A stretch of DNA of 64,000 bases from Phyto melanocephala (lineage: Eukaryota; Arthropoda; Insecta; Diptera; Rhinophoridae): positions 156,840,845 to 156,904,844 of the forward strand of contig OW799233.1 in assembly GCA_941918925.1 (NCBI GenBank), in the 5' to 3' direction. The number at the start of each line of letters is the position of its first letter. Position 1 is the first letter of the stretch. Positions 23,321-33,773 of this stretch are shown here, one piece after another. The position numbers were made by a program, and so were the translations under genes. Below the pieces are notes generated by a model. It was not told the DNA's origin, did no database searches, and was given only the letters and a program-made list of their open reading frames with translations.

Positions 23321-24648
23321 TTGCTTAAGCATCAATCTATAAATGATAATTTTCCAAAGTACGTTGATCAAGAATGTTAAACATCAGAGTAAACCTATTC
23401 TAAAGTTCTATCTTTAAAAGACACGCTTTACTAAACAAGACTTTCTTAACTCCTCGTCCATATTATGAAACATTTGTTGCAAAACTTTTTCAAATTCTCT
23501 TTTGAAATTGCATTTGTGTCCATACTGTGAGACTTTATTAAGAAAACTTTTATTTTTTGTACATAATACCTTCATATAGCAAGCTTTTAAGCGCATTAAA
23601 AGAACAAAAGAGAATTTCATGAGAACAAAACATTGCACCCTTCACTATTCGCCTTGCCTTGTTAATTGACTCAAAAGTTCATGTTCCATAATAATAAATA
23701 CTCAATACTTTGTTAGTAAATAAAAATCTAATTGGAAGACTTTTTTGTGGCAATAAGGAAAAACTGCTTATGTATGTTTTAAGGAAAAGCACTTTAAATT
23801 TTTGAGTTGATTTTTAAAAATTGATTCTTTTTAAAATTAAGACAATTATATGAATTTTATGCAATACAAATTAAAGTGTATTTACATTTTCGTATATTTA
23901 ACTTAGTTATAAATTAAAACAAGTTATTAAATCAAATGATATTGTTCTTCAAAAGAATAGAGGCACTAAACTTTTACGTTATAACTTCCTGTAAAGTTGT
24001 CCAAAATAGTTGCCTGAGGGTAGTTTTGATATGATATGATGTGATCCCAATTTTAGCTTAAGTCAACTTAAGCATTCTATTTTGCCATAGAATTATTTAA
24101 AAATTTTCTATATAAGAAAACTTTAAAAATAAATAATTTGGCGAGAATTTTGGTAGTTAGTCAAATTTTTAGAACTTTTTATAAATGAGAAAAATCATTT
24201 TTTTAATGATAATTTTTCAATCAAAAAGCGAAAGCATCATTTGAAATTCCTAATTAAAAATTATCATATTTAAAGTATCTACATATGTAGTAAAGAGTGA
24301 CATTAGTACAAAAAAAAATAGCTTACAAGCAGGATTGTCAGATTCTTTTTTAACCTTTCTCGCCAATGGCAATGTTAAAAATTGCCAAAATCGCCAAAGC
24401 TTAATTTTTGACAATAAAAAATCTGTAATTTTTAAAAATATATTTTTTATAATTTCTTAAGAAATAAATTTGATCCGAAACACTAAAATTCGTCAAAATA
24501 AAAAAGTCTCCATTAAATTTTTATTTACAACAACTAAAAACGAATAGTAAACACAATTTTAAAAATCAAATCACAGTGCACATTTAAAATTTCTGTGAAA
24601 ACATTCTCTTTTTATCTGGTAATAAATACAATTATGTCCTTTTTTATG
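23321..24648. other. Non-coding AT-rich DNA
   Basis: A 74-codon minus-strand frame (23414-23638) has mixed composition but no motif that I recognise. No named element found. Confidence 0.4.
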
Positions 24649-24680
24649 TTAGGTTAGGTTAGGTTAGGTTAGGTTAGGTT
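24649..24680 (+). repeat. (TTAGG)n run at the 3' end of a LINE
   Basis: Six uninterrupted TTAGG units plus TT. It adjoins the 3' end of the minus-strand LINE relic, so in the element's own orientation it is a (CCTAA)n tail. TTAGG is the ancestral insect telomere repeat, which flies have lost, so this is best read as a retroelement tail. Confidence 0.85.
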
Positions 24681-25724
24681 GAAAAGGAGGGGTATAAAAG
24701 CCCAAACCAATGTCAGGTATGCACTTATGTCCATATGGAAAACGGAATTCCCAAACAAAAACCATAAACATAATTTCCCATAAATAACGGACTAGTCCAA
24801 GAACCCAGTCCCCTCAATGTAACGCCTTATGGATCTCCAGTTCGAGTTCCCCAGATATTCCAAGTTCGGCATAGTATCCACTGTAAAATTTTCGCGCCTA
24901 ATATGCCTAAACGCAGGACAATGACAGAGGTAGTGTAACAAAGTCTCATCCTCTTCCTCGCATGCTCTACATGTTGTCTCCGCAGATAATCTCATGCGAG
25001 CTAAATGAGTTCTCAACTCCGAATGACCTGTATTTATACTGGTTAGTTTCCTAAGTGTAGGTCTACTTAGTCTCAGAATCTTCTTTGATTTACCAAGATT
25101 TGGGTCACCCCATAGTGTTCTTGTCACCTTACCGACATCAGTGCTTTGCCATTTTCTGACATGTTCCTCCATCGCCCAACGTTTAAGTTCATCCTTAAAT
25201 CGTTTAAGGGGTTTGGCGTTCTCTAAAGTTATAGTGGATAATTTGTCGGCTTTCTCGTTTCCGATCAGCCCGTGATGGCTGGGTATCCATATTATCTCCA
25301 GATGTTCACAATTTGCATATGAGTTTATCTCGCTATTGCATTGCAAAACGTTCCGGGATTCAACTTAATGTCTTTATCCATTTATCCATTTTATCCATTT
25401 AATTCCTTCCGTAATCGCCATGATCTCAGCCTGAAAAATAGTGTTGTGATCTGGTAGACGGAAGTATTTGTTTCTATTTCGGATTATGTCGTATAAGCCT
25501 ATTCCAGTTTGGTCACCAATCTTTGAACCGTCTGTATAAAGATCGATTCCATTGGTGTTTCCCATCCTGATTATCTCATCCCATTCTCCCTCTTCCAGTA
25601 TTATGGTGATGCAGTTAGTATTCTCATATCTCATCGGGATTTTATCACATGTTAATTCCGTAATATTTCCCATCGGTAAGATATCCGTTTTTTTATGGTA
25701 ACTAAATGGAGTATGTAAAATCAT
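24649..25724 (-). pseudogene. LINE (I/LOA/R1-type) ORF2 C-terminus: RNase H and zinc knuckle
   Basis: Read on the minus strand, 25724-25374 holds the start of an RNase H domain (DLYTDGSKIGDQTGIGLY, then FQAEIMAITEGI). After a break near 25350-25374, 25346-24792 continues with IIWIPSHHGLIGNEKADKLS and the cysteine motif CRACEEEDETLLHYLCHCPA, ending in a stop shortly before the repeat tail. The RNase H third motif (SDSQ-like) is missing at the break, where the DNA shows a short duplication of TTATCCATT. RNase H is found in the I, R1 and LOA groups but not in jockey, which narrows the clade. It is a 5'-truncated dead copy. Confidence 0.85.
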
Positions 25725-26058
25725 CTAAATCAAATTATAAAAAATATTTTTAGAAGTGCCTATTTTAGTTTATATGTGATACACATTGTTTTATATGTTT
25801 AAAAATGTAAAACTAATTAAGCTTTCTTTACAGTTTTTTTTATAATTTTTTTTCTAAATTGCAAAAACACAATCATTAATTAACGAAATCATTTTTTGAA
25901 CTTTGCCCAACATTTTTGATATTTGATTTACTTTTAGATACTATAACCTCACAAACAATTGTTCATGTAAAACGTCTTCTAGATAATCGCAATATGTTTA
26001 TTTTGAGTATGAAGAACTGAACGAATTTTTATTTTAAGGATATTATTTAATAAAATAA
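25725..26058. other. Non-coding AT-rich DNA
   Basis: Nothing recognised between the truncated LINE and the palindromic MITE. Confidence 0.4.
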
Positions 26059-26188
26059 TCGCCTGTGTTCTGTATTCCGAGTGAAATTAAAGCACTAGGA
26101 ATTGCTATTGTAGTGTTATTTTTTATAACAACAATTTAATGGCAATTCCGAGTGGTTTAATTTCACTCGGAATACGGAACTCAGGCGA
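26059..26188. repeat. Palindromic MITE (TCGCCTG type)
   Basis: Left end TCGCCTGTGTTCTGTATTCC then GAGTGAAATTAAAGCACTAG. The right end is the inverted copy ending GGAACTCAGGCGA. The pairing continues through GGAATTGC.ATT, so about 50 bases per arm pair, leaving a short loop around 26120. It is non-coding. Confidence 0.8.
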
Positions 26189-26304
26189 ATGAAATCCTTA
26201 GAAATGAACTGGTGTTTTAAAATTTTTTCTTAAAGAAATTAACAAAATTACAAATCGAATTTATTAAACATATATAAATACATACCCAGCAACAAACTAG
26301 GAGT

Positions 26305-26404
26305 CAGAAAATATATACTTTATGGGTCTAAAATTGATATTTCGATGTGTTGCAAACGGAAGGACAAAAAGAATATACTCCTACACCATTTGTTTGGTGG
26401 TATA
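26305..26404 (-). mobile_element. Family A Helentron-like repeat, 5'-end fragment
   Basis: On the minus strand it matches the first 100 bp of family A: TATACCACCAAACA, a CCTTCCGTTTGCAACACATCG block, AAATATCAATTTTAGACCC and ATAAAGTATATATT. The rest of the element is absent. Confidence 0.7.
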
Positions 26405-27224
26405 GATATAAAAAATATGACAAAGAAGCGATGTAGTGAAGAAGCTCAACTGATGATAAAGTGATTTAATTTAGTTGAAAGCACTAATGATTTTAACATA
26501 AATGTTTTATTGGAAATCATGTGTTTATATGAATATATTAATGAACTGCACTTCGTTCTAATAAGTGCATAGAACTCGTCCATATTTGGTGAAGAGCAAC
26601 CAATATTTCATGAGTCGATTTTCTTTGTTTACATGAATTGTTTAAGACATTTTGCTTTTAAAATAAATGCTTTTGCACTATTAATTTAGAAGACTTGAAA
26701 ATTTAATTAACTTTACACTAGTACTTCCAATTTTGTTTGCTGGGTAAGTCTACTTATTTTTTTGTACATGTGTAAATGGATAATACGTATACGTACGACC
26801 ACATGCCGTAATGTATAATGGTTCACAACAATCAGGCAATGAAATCGGTCGATCATTCAATTTAAACGACAGTGACACACACTATAAAAATTATACTCGA
26901 ATCTTCTTACTAGATTTATGTAAATATCTAATTGGTATTACACACATACACACTAATGTTCTTCTATATAAAACAATTTGTTTTTTTTTTTTTTGTTTCC
27001 CCACATAAATCCAAGATTAGAATTTAATTCTATTATTGTATTTATCATCATTAAATTTATCGTAAATAATAATATAATTATCTGAGTAGAATCAGAGATA
27101 TAAGTTTTAAATAAATAACATTAAACTAAAAACAAAAAATATCTGTTAAATGTTGTACAATTTTGGATAGTAATATTTATGACATACATACAAACAGAAA
27201 TTGCAGTGGTTGCTGAGTGTCAGA
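26405..27224. other. Non-coding AT-rich DNA
   Basis: No gene or named repeat seen. Confidence 0.4.
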
Positions 27225-27660
27225 ACCGATAATCCTTATCCGAAAAGGAAGATGGACGTGTTCTCTTATTCCTGACTTATTCGCATATTTCAAGCTGGCA
27301 CATGGGGATCTAGACTTTCATGTTATCCAGAATCCTTAGTGGTTATTTCCGGACGTACCCATACAGATTTGTTCATGATACTTCTCCATTCTGTCCGAAT
27401 TGTGAAGGTAATGTCGATTAGAATACTGAACACGTATTTTTTCTTGCCACATTTAAAAAGGGAGAGAACGTATCTTGAGGAGACGTTAGGCCATAGGTTT
27501 GATCAGATTAATATAGTGATAATTATGTTGTCCTCAACGCGCAGATTGGAGTATGTGTGTGAATATGCTAGATTGTGGCTGTTCCGCAGAGATATTTTGA
27601 CAAATGAACCGAGGTGTTTTAGCATGTTAGAGTCCCGCACTCCTAGCTGACTTGAATACC
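27225..27660 (+). pseudogene. R1-like LINE 3' relic
   Basis: Mixed-frame translation gives KGRWTCSLIPDLFAYFKLAH, GDLDFHVIQ, then a zinc-knuckle part SPFCPNCEGNVD followed by EHVFF, and finally ERTYLEETLGHRF and RLEYVCEYA. This is the order in the C-terminal region of R1-type reverse transcriptases (R.IPD...HGE.....Q...CP.C....EH..F.C). Several frameshifts make it non-functional. Confidence 0.6.
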
Positions 27661-28605
27661 AGGGTCTTTCTATTATTTCACCCACACATATGTCACTGAA
27701 TTAAAAGTAAAAAGTTTTTACAGTTTTTTAATAATTAAAATATTTTTTATATTGGCAGTGTATACCTAACAAGGTATACAAGTATTTATGTCATTATGAA
27801 TCATACAGTATTCAAAGGAATTATTAAATATACTTTTACTTTCTACGAAATTAATTTCCGTCTTCTATAGGATATCGATTAAGTATTGTCCGTCTGTCCA
27901 TGTGTAATTTTTAAATCAATTTTTGGAATCCCCTTATATCACCGTTTGTCGTATCAAAATATCGGAAATATTTGGGAGCAAAATGATATAAAAATCAACA
28001 TAATCGCTCGAATACTTTATGAGCTATGACGACTGCCTCTGTGTTCTTCCTTATTTTCACCCAAGGCATATTTATTCATCAGGTAATTGCAGTTCGGAAA
28101 AAACTTTTTTGTTTATATTTTTTATATATTAGGTTTGACATTAGAAATAAATGAGAGAAGAGAGAAAATTGTTTTCTATCTATGGACTTTGACATCTGAA
28201 ATTTAAAATAATTTTTTTTTAATTTTTTTTTAATTTTTTTAAAACATATTACATACATCAAATTATAAACCGTGGTTTTATTTCTGAGAAAAATAAATAA
28301 ATCGGTTTTAAAATAACTGAGATATAAGCACAAAAGTCTATTGAAAGGGCTTTACTAGTAAAATACAGTTATCTGCAATAAATTAAAAATTCAAGATAAC
28401 GTCCTCAATTAAATTATGAGTCAAATATAGTAGATACTGGTTTGTCCCTTTTTCCCCCTTTTTCCCCCTGTTAGAAAAATGTAAAATTCAAGATGGCGTC
28501 CCAAAAAAGCCGAAATAATGTAATTCATGTGTTAAATTTTTTGAAAAGTTTGTTCCTTCAAATTTAATTTTTCCACACAAAATATTTAAAACAAATATTA
28601 ATTTC
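27661..28605. other. Non-coding DNA with a decayed family B trace
   Basis: At about 27755-28040, fragments resemble family B (AGTATTGTCCGTCTGTCCATG, then AAATCAATTTTTGGAATCCC), heavily decayed. Two CCTTTTTCCCC units lie at 28448-28470. No gene recognised. Confidence 0.35.
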
Positions 28606-28635
28606 CTGATGATGCTACGCAACGGAGTAGCGAAA
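28606..28635 (+). ncRNA. Hammerhead-ribozyme-like core
   Basis: CTGATGA (28606-28612), one extra T, then a 5-bp stem GCTAC/GTAGC (28614-28618 with 28627-28631) around an 8-base loop, immediately followed by GAAA (28632-28635). CUGAUGA + stem II + GAAA is the invariant hammerhead core, and such motifs are described in Penelope-like elements. The extra T before stem II is atypical. A convincing stem III and cleavage triplet could not be drawn by eye in the AT-rich flanks, so activity is not claimed. A diverged second copy is at 42464-42493. Confidence 0.45.
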
Positions 28636-29254
28636 TATTGAGATAAAAAACCTTAAACTAAAATATTTTTTGTTAAAATAATATATAAATAAAAAGGTTA
28701 AAAGTCTAAATAATTAATATCTAATTTATAATGGGTATCATATGCATACATCCTCTTTTAGCCAAATATTATTATTATAAACTGATCATTATAATTTTGT
28801 TAACCCTGGTAATCCCCTTAATGAAAATTTTACTTTGCTGTCGACGTTTCATATGTCGACAAATATGGTAATACTAGTTAAAAGAATTTTATTGTTTACA
28901 CCATTAGGCAACCAGTGGTAAAAAAGCCGATACATTTGTACTTTAATAGTATTGTAGAGTATAATTTTTTTTTTTTTTATAATTATCAATACTATAAAAT
29001 GCATATTTTCGAACACACAAATTAACAAAATCAAGGCAATCGAACAATAACTCTAATAAACTTTATTAAAATGTTTTGCTATTTTTATAGCAGATTTTCC
29101 CTTTAGTATTTTTTAAATTTTTATTGAATAAAATTAAAAATTAATAGTTTTATTAATTTCATAAAAGATCATTTTCAAAACGATTTCAAAACAATCTTTT
29201 TGAAAATATGTAATGAGTTCCAATAGATTTTGAAAATCATTTTTAAAGCATTTT
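28636..29254. other. Non-coding AT-rich DNA
   Basis: Flank of the ribozyme-like core. A TCGACGTTTCATATGTCGAC near-palindrome is at about 28840-28862. No gene recognised. Confidence 0.4.
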
Positions 29255-31083
29255 TATACCCGCCACCAAAAAAATGGTGGGGGTATATTCAATTTGTCAT
29301 TCCGTTTGTAACACATCGAAATATCCATTTTAGACCCCATAAAGTATATATATTCTGAATCAGGGTTTGATTTGATGACGATCTAGCTATGTCCGCCCGT
29401 CTGTCCGTCTGTTGCCAGAATCTTTCCTATAGACAAGGTTTGTTTGGTATTGAAAATGGACTAAATCGGAATATTAGAAAGAGAGTTATAGCTCGAAAAG
29501 CAAGAGTATGTCGAAAAAAACGTGTCCTTCGAACATCGAATAAAATGGAATTGTGTCCAAACGCATTAACGTAGACTCATGAAACTTCGAATATATATTT
29601 CCTGAGTCAAAACAATATTTTTCCCCAAAAAATATCTAAATTTATGCATTAGGAGAGGAGTTATCGATCAAAATGTACGAAAATTTATACCGCACAGTGT
29701 ATTTTTCGGCATATTTAAAAACAAAAACGTCATAAAAGCAACAAAATTGGATGTACGACTCTGAAATTTTGCACACTTTGTTTCTTGGTGAGAGGCTTGT
29801 CTGTACCGGAAAATCAATGTACCACGCCCACTTTAACGCCCACCTCCCATATAACGTTTTACCTAAAATTCATATAATTTCTCTATTAATAAAGATTTTA
29901 GAATAATAAAGGACTATATTGAAACACCTAAGTTGTACTCATTCGGTAAAATAACTTTGACACGCCTACTATAACGCCCACTTTTCACGTTATCTACCGT
30001 TAATGAAATTAAAAATCTCATAAAACCGCCAAAATTAGAGGTACGATGATACAATTTGCTACGTATATCCTTTTAATCAATGTTATTGTTGTGCCAAAAA
30101 GTTTAGGTGACACGCCCACTTTAACACCTACCACCCATATAACGGTTTATCTTAAATTCATGTAATTTCTCTTTTGACAAAGTTTTTGGGAAAATAAAGG
30201 ACTATATTGAAATATCTAAGTTGTATTTATTAGCAAAAACTTTATTGACATGCCTACTTTAACGCCGACTTTCACTAAAAGACTACGAAAAACATTTTAC
30301 TATCATATCAAAGTTTTTAAGGGTGGTTAAATTTTAAAGGCTGATGTTGATTTTAAATAAAACACAAATTATTTAGGATATTATTATTATTTCTTTTTAT
30401 AATGATAATATTTGTATGGTTCAATTATGTATTTAACAAAAAAACGGCCAAATAAACCACCCCCCCATCCTTGGCGCCACTCCTCTATCTGATGGTCCAA
30501 ATTTTCAATGACAATGTTGATGCTCAATTGTTGGGCATGATGATGAGTCGAGGTTGACTGCTCTTTTGCCCCACTACCGCAAAAAAACAGCAATGGTTCC
30601 CATTCAACGAACTAAGAAGGCATTCACAGACTTTCTAAAATTTTATACAGACCTGTTTTGCAGAAATTTAAATATTTTTTACAATTCTCCCGATTGTGGA
30701 CGAAGTTGAACGATTATGTTGATCAAAAGAATTACGAAGTGCACAAAATGCATTTTGATTTGAACGCCCATTTTTATAAAAAACCTGAATAACTTTAAAG
30801 CGTTGCTCATTTGCGTATCTTTCCACGGATCAAATTGAGTAAGTTTTAGATTGAGAAATGTCAGATGAAATGCAGAAAACAAATTTAAAAACTAGGTGTA
30901 GTTCACCTTCAACATGGGCCCTTAAAATTTAACCACCCTCTACAAAGAAAGTGATACATATTTTATTATAAAGAGACTATTCCATAATGATTAACAAAAT
31001 AATAAATATTGTGCTTTAAATGTACACAAAATTGGTGGTGGGTATAAAAGATTCGGCACAGCCGAATATAATGCTCTTACTTG
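29255..31083 (+). mobile_element. Helentron-like repeat family A, copy 2 (complete)
   Basis: Both ends are present. The 5' end is TATACCCGCCACCAAAAAAA. Near the 3' end its inverted match TTGGTGGTGGGTATAAAAG is followed by the hairpin ATTCGGCACAGCCGAAT, then ATAATGCTCTTACTTG and a run of T. A 5' terminal repeat matching a 3' subterminal one, a 3' hairpin, an internal tandem module and insertion in T runs are diagnostic of Helentron-derived (HINE/DINE-1) elements. 1.83 kb, non-coding. It contains the nested MITE at 30320-30939. Confidence 0.8.
30320..30939. mobile_element. Nested mariner-type MITE inside family A copy 2
   Basis: Bounded by AGGGTGGTTAAATTTTAAAG and the inverted match CTTAAAATTTAACCACCCT. 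The interior matches the nested elements in copies 1, 4 and 5 across its length, including GATGGTCCAAATTTTCAATG. Confidence 0.7.
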
Positions 31084-31126
31084 TTTTTTTTCATTTTAAT
31101 AAACTTTAGTTATTTATTTCTATCTC

Positions 31127-31310
31127 TAATAGATATTAAATTCTTGTGTCGTGGTGTTTGTGAATTAACTCTTTCGAAATGGCTCGACCGATTTTCGTGA
31201 AATTTTGTGTGCATATCGGGTAGGTCTGAGAATCGGTCAACATCTATCGACATCGATGAAGTTTTAAACTAAGATAGATCTGCATACACATATGGCTTAC
31301 GTTTTTTAAT
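31127..31310 (+). mobile_element. Helitron-type 5' fragment
   Basis: The block AATTCTTGTGTCGTGGTGTT followed by CTCTTTCGAAATGGCTCGAC and GATTTTCGTGAAATTTTGTG corresponds in layout to the 5' region of insect Helitrons (compare the 5' part of 42701-43915 read on the minus strand: TTCACGTGTCACAGTGTTTG and GAAACGGCTGAACCGATTTC). The 3' end was not found. Confidence 0.5.
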
Positions 31311-31829
31311 GTAAAAAACTATTTCCTACAAATAATTAATATGGCGAAACATTTTCCATATCAGCTAACGTGTATATAAAACTGATGAAGGGTTTAGTAA
31401 AGATGAAACTTTTCTAATGCTATTCAAATTTATATGTATCCAAGAGATGTAATTCTGAAGGGCTCTGCTGTGCCGACTTGAATTTTATTGACTTTGAAGG
31501 GATTTGGTCGATTGAAGCTTATGGGTAAAGGCTTGGGAACTGAAACAAGTATATAACCTTTACAGAGAACACAATACAAAATTCTTAATATCAGGCTTCG
31601 TAGCATATGCAGTTAGCATGATGTAGTTTATTTTAATTCCGCTATTAACTAATGTAAAAAACTTATAACATGCTCGAGAAAATTTCTGTTGTATTAATAC
31701 TAAGTCAATTAAGTAACTGAGAAATAAGTTATGCATATGTATAACTCTTACACCGTTCAATATAAAAATTCTCAAAAATACTAATAATAATAATAATTGG
31801 TATATTACTTGGTATTTTTAACTTTATCA

Positions 31830-33003
31830 ACTGTTTCCGGAAATCCTTCCATTAAAGATTCTACAGTTGCTTCCGCTACCTATTTTGATGAGGTGGCCCA
31901 CTTACGCTTAAAGAGCTCACAAGAGCTTAATACATTTCCACAAGCCGAAGTTGTGGCAATTGGCTAGATTTGCCTCCCGTGTAACAAAATTGACATTATT
32001 GTCTGAATACCACTCAATTGTCGTTTTTCTAAAGTGTCACGATGCCAAATCGGGCTGGAAATATAAAGACACTCTGTACTGTCTTAAGAATGGTAAAAGC
32101 CGTCTTTATAGTCTCTCCATAATATATATTTTGGTGTTTATCGCGTCTGATGTTACAAATGATTGTCTTTTTTCCCCACAACTGCACATGGCTTGCCACA
32201 ACTGAACTTCCTTGAAGAATTTAGTTTATTTTTTTTTTCGATAATGTTCTTCAACATTACCTGTTCCATTAGCAACATAAAAATCCTCATCCGGAAGTTG
32301 TAAAAAGTCTGCCAGATCATAACTTCCATCATCCACAACACAACAGGTGTATTTTTGATAAAATTTTATTTTAATTTTTTTTATCATTCTTTTGCTTATA
32401 AGTTATTTACCGCAGTGCGATTTGGATCATTCTGAACTTTATACGTCTTCAACCAACCATCAGCTTTGGATCTGTGCATAAAAAAATCAGACCATTTAAC
32501 ATTGTTTGTGTGTTTAGTGCACTTCGAATGACTTGTTCGACTTTTTTTGCCTCTTTTTTCTTTCAATCTACAAGTCATCTTTATACTGTTTAATGGCTTT
32601 TAAAACAGTATAAGGATGAACCTTCAAATCTTTTGCTATTTTTCTGAAAGTTCATGTTGAATTTTTTTGAAAAGTTTTAATTATTTTTTTAAGGCCTTTT
32701 TTTTTGTTCTCCATTTAACCCGAAATAACAGTTAAAAATCAATGGTTTTAAAGAGATAATGTCTGACATATTATTCAAAGCTAACGTCCTTAAAAAAATT
32801 AAAAATTTTTTTTACCAAGAATAAGTTTTGGCTGGAATAGTGTGTATAAGTCTCACTCCTTAATTCCTTTTCATAGATGATAATAAAATAAAGTCAATGA
32901 TGACCTGAGTATTAATTTTTTAAGAAAAAGTAATAAATACGGGATGCAATCAACTCAGACAAAATGGTAGAAAGCGGAGAAATCTACCTGAGCACTGTAT
33001 ACC
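31830..33003 (-). pseudogene. Tc1-like transposon relic (second, distinct family)
   Basis: Minus-strand translation with frameshifts gives an HTH stretch (FRKIAKDLKVHPYTVLKAI) near 32660-32590, HTNNVKWSDFFMHRSKADGW, then near 32240-31950 KFSCGKPCAVVGKK, PARFGIVTL (equivalent to the second-Asp motif PDLASCHY) and LPQLRLVEMY (equivalent to PELRPIEKYW with the catalytic Glu). At the right edge (32940-33003) lies CAGTGCTCAGGTAGATTTC (minus strand), a likely terminal repeat whose partner I could not find. It differs from the DD41D relics. Confidence 0.55.
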
Positions 33004-33396
33004 AGAAAAAGGCACGAAACCCTTAATTTTGTTTTCGGATTTCCTGATAAATTTGCAACAAATTATTTATTATTTTTTTTTTAATAATAATTGTTTGCAA
33101 TTACTTTCATATTCTATTGTACGTACGTATTTACTTAACACATAATTTATGCCCATAATAAATATTTAAATATCCAAAGTTTTAATTACTCGAACAAAGA
33201 TTTAATGATAAAAATATTTCACTCTTCAGAACATCAGAGCATTAAAGATAAACAAAAATGAGAAAATAGCAAAAAGTGCTTGAACGAATGAGAACATTGT
33301 CATTAATAGCAATCACAGCTTTTCAGTTTCAATTAAAGATGAGTCGTCTGTACTCATTCATCCAGCCTTCAAAACTAAAATGTGAAATTGTCACAG

Positions 33397-33431
33397 TCAG
33401 TTCTAAAACGTCGGTTCACATAAGTGGTCAT
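33397..33431 (+). promoter_or_regulatory. Candidate TATA-less core promoter (Inr + DPE) for the peptidase gene
   Basis: TCAGTT at 33397-33402 matches the fly initiator TCAKTY. Taking A33399 as +1, positions +28 to +33 read GGTCAT, an exact match to the DPE consensus RGWYVT at exactly the required spacing. This would give a 375-base 5' UTR before the ATG at 33774. No TATA box is seen about 30 bases upstream. Inference from consensus and spacing only. Confidence 0.45.
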
Positions 33432-33762
33432 TTTCTGAGCCCTGTTCGGCTCTGTTCGAATAAGTGATCATTTTGTTGATTTTTAAATTGTTTTTTCTTT
33501 TCTTCTTCGTGTAGTAAACAACAAATTAATAATAAAACTTTTGTTGATGTTATTGTAATGTCACTAGTTGATGACATACTATAGATGAAGAAAGCGAGAA
33601 CAACAACAATAGTAAATAAAAAAAAAAAGTATATCAAAGTCATATTCTATACAAATTGGCCTCAATTAAAAACGTAATACACAATTTAATTTGTAAATAA
33701 AATCGTTAATAATAAATTCAGTCAATTTGCCATAAACATACAAAACAAAAATTAAAAAAAAA

Positions 33763-33771
33763 ATGATCTAA
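33763..33771 (+). promoter_or_regulatory. Two-codon upstream ORF just before the main start
   Basis: ATG ATC TAA, in a good context (A at -3), ends two bases before the main ATG at 33774. Minimal upstream ORFs so close to a start can lower initiation or feed it by reinitiation. Whether this stretch is in the mature mRNA is inferred. Confidence 0.6.
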
Positions 33772-33773
33772 TA

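Noticed and set aside
24649..24680. TTAGG repeats as a telomere or internal telomeric array
   Set aside because: Only six units, directly next to a LINE 3' end, and flies lack TTAGG telomeres. A retroelement tail is simpler.
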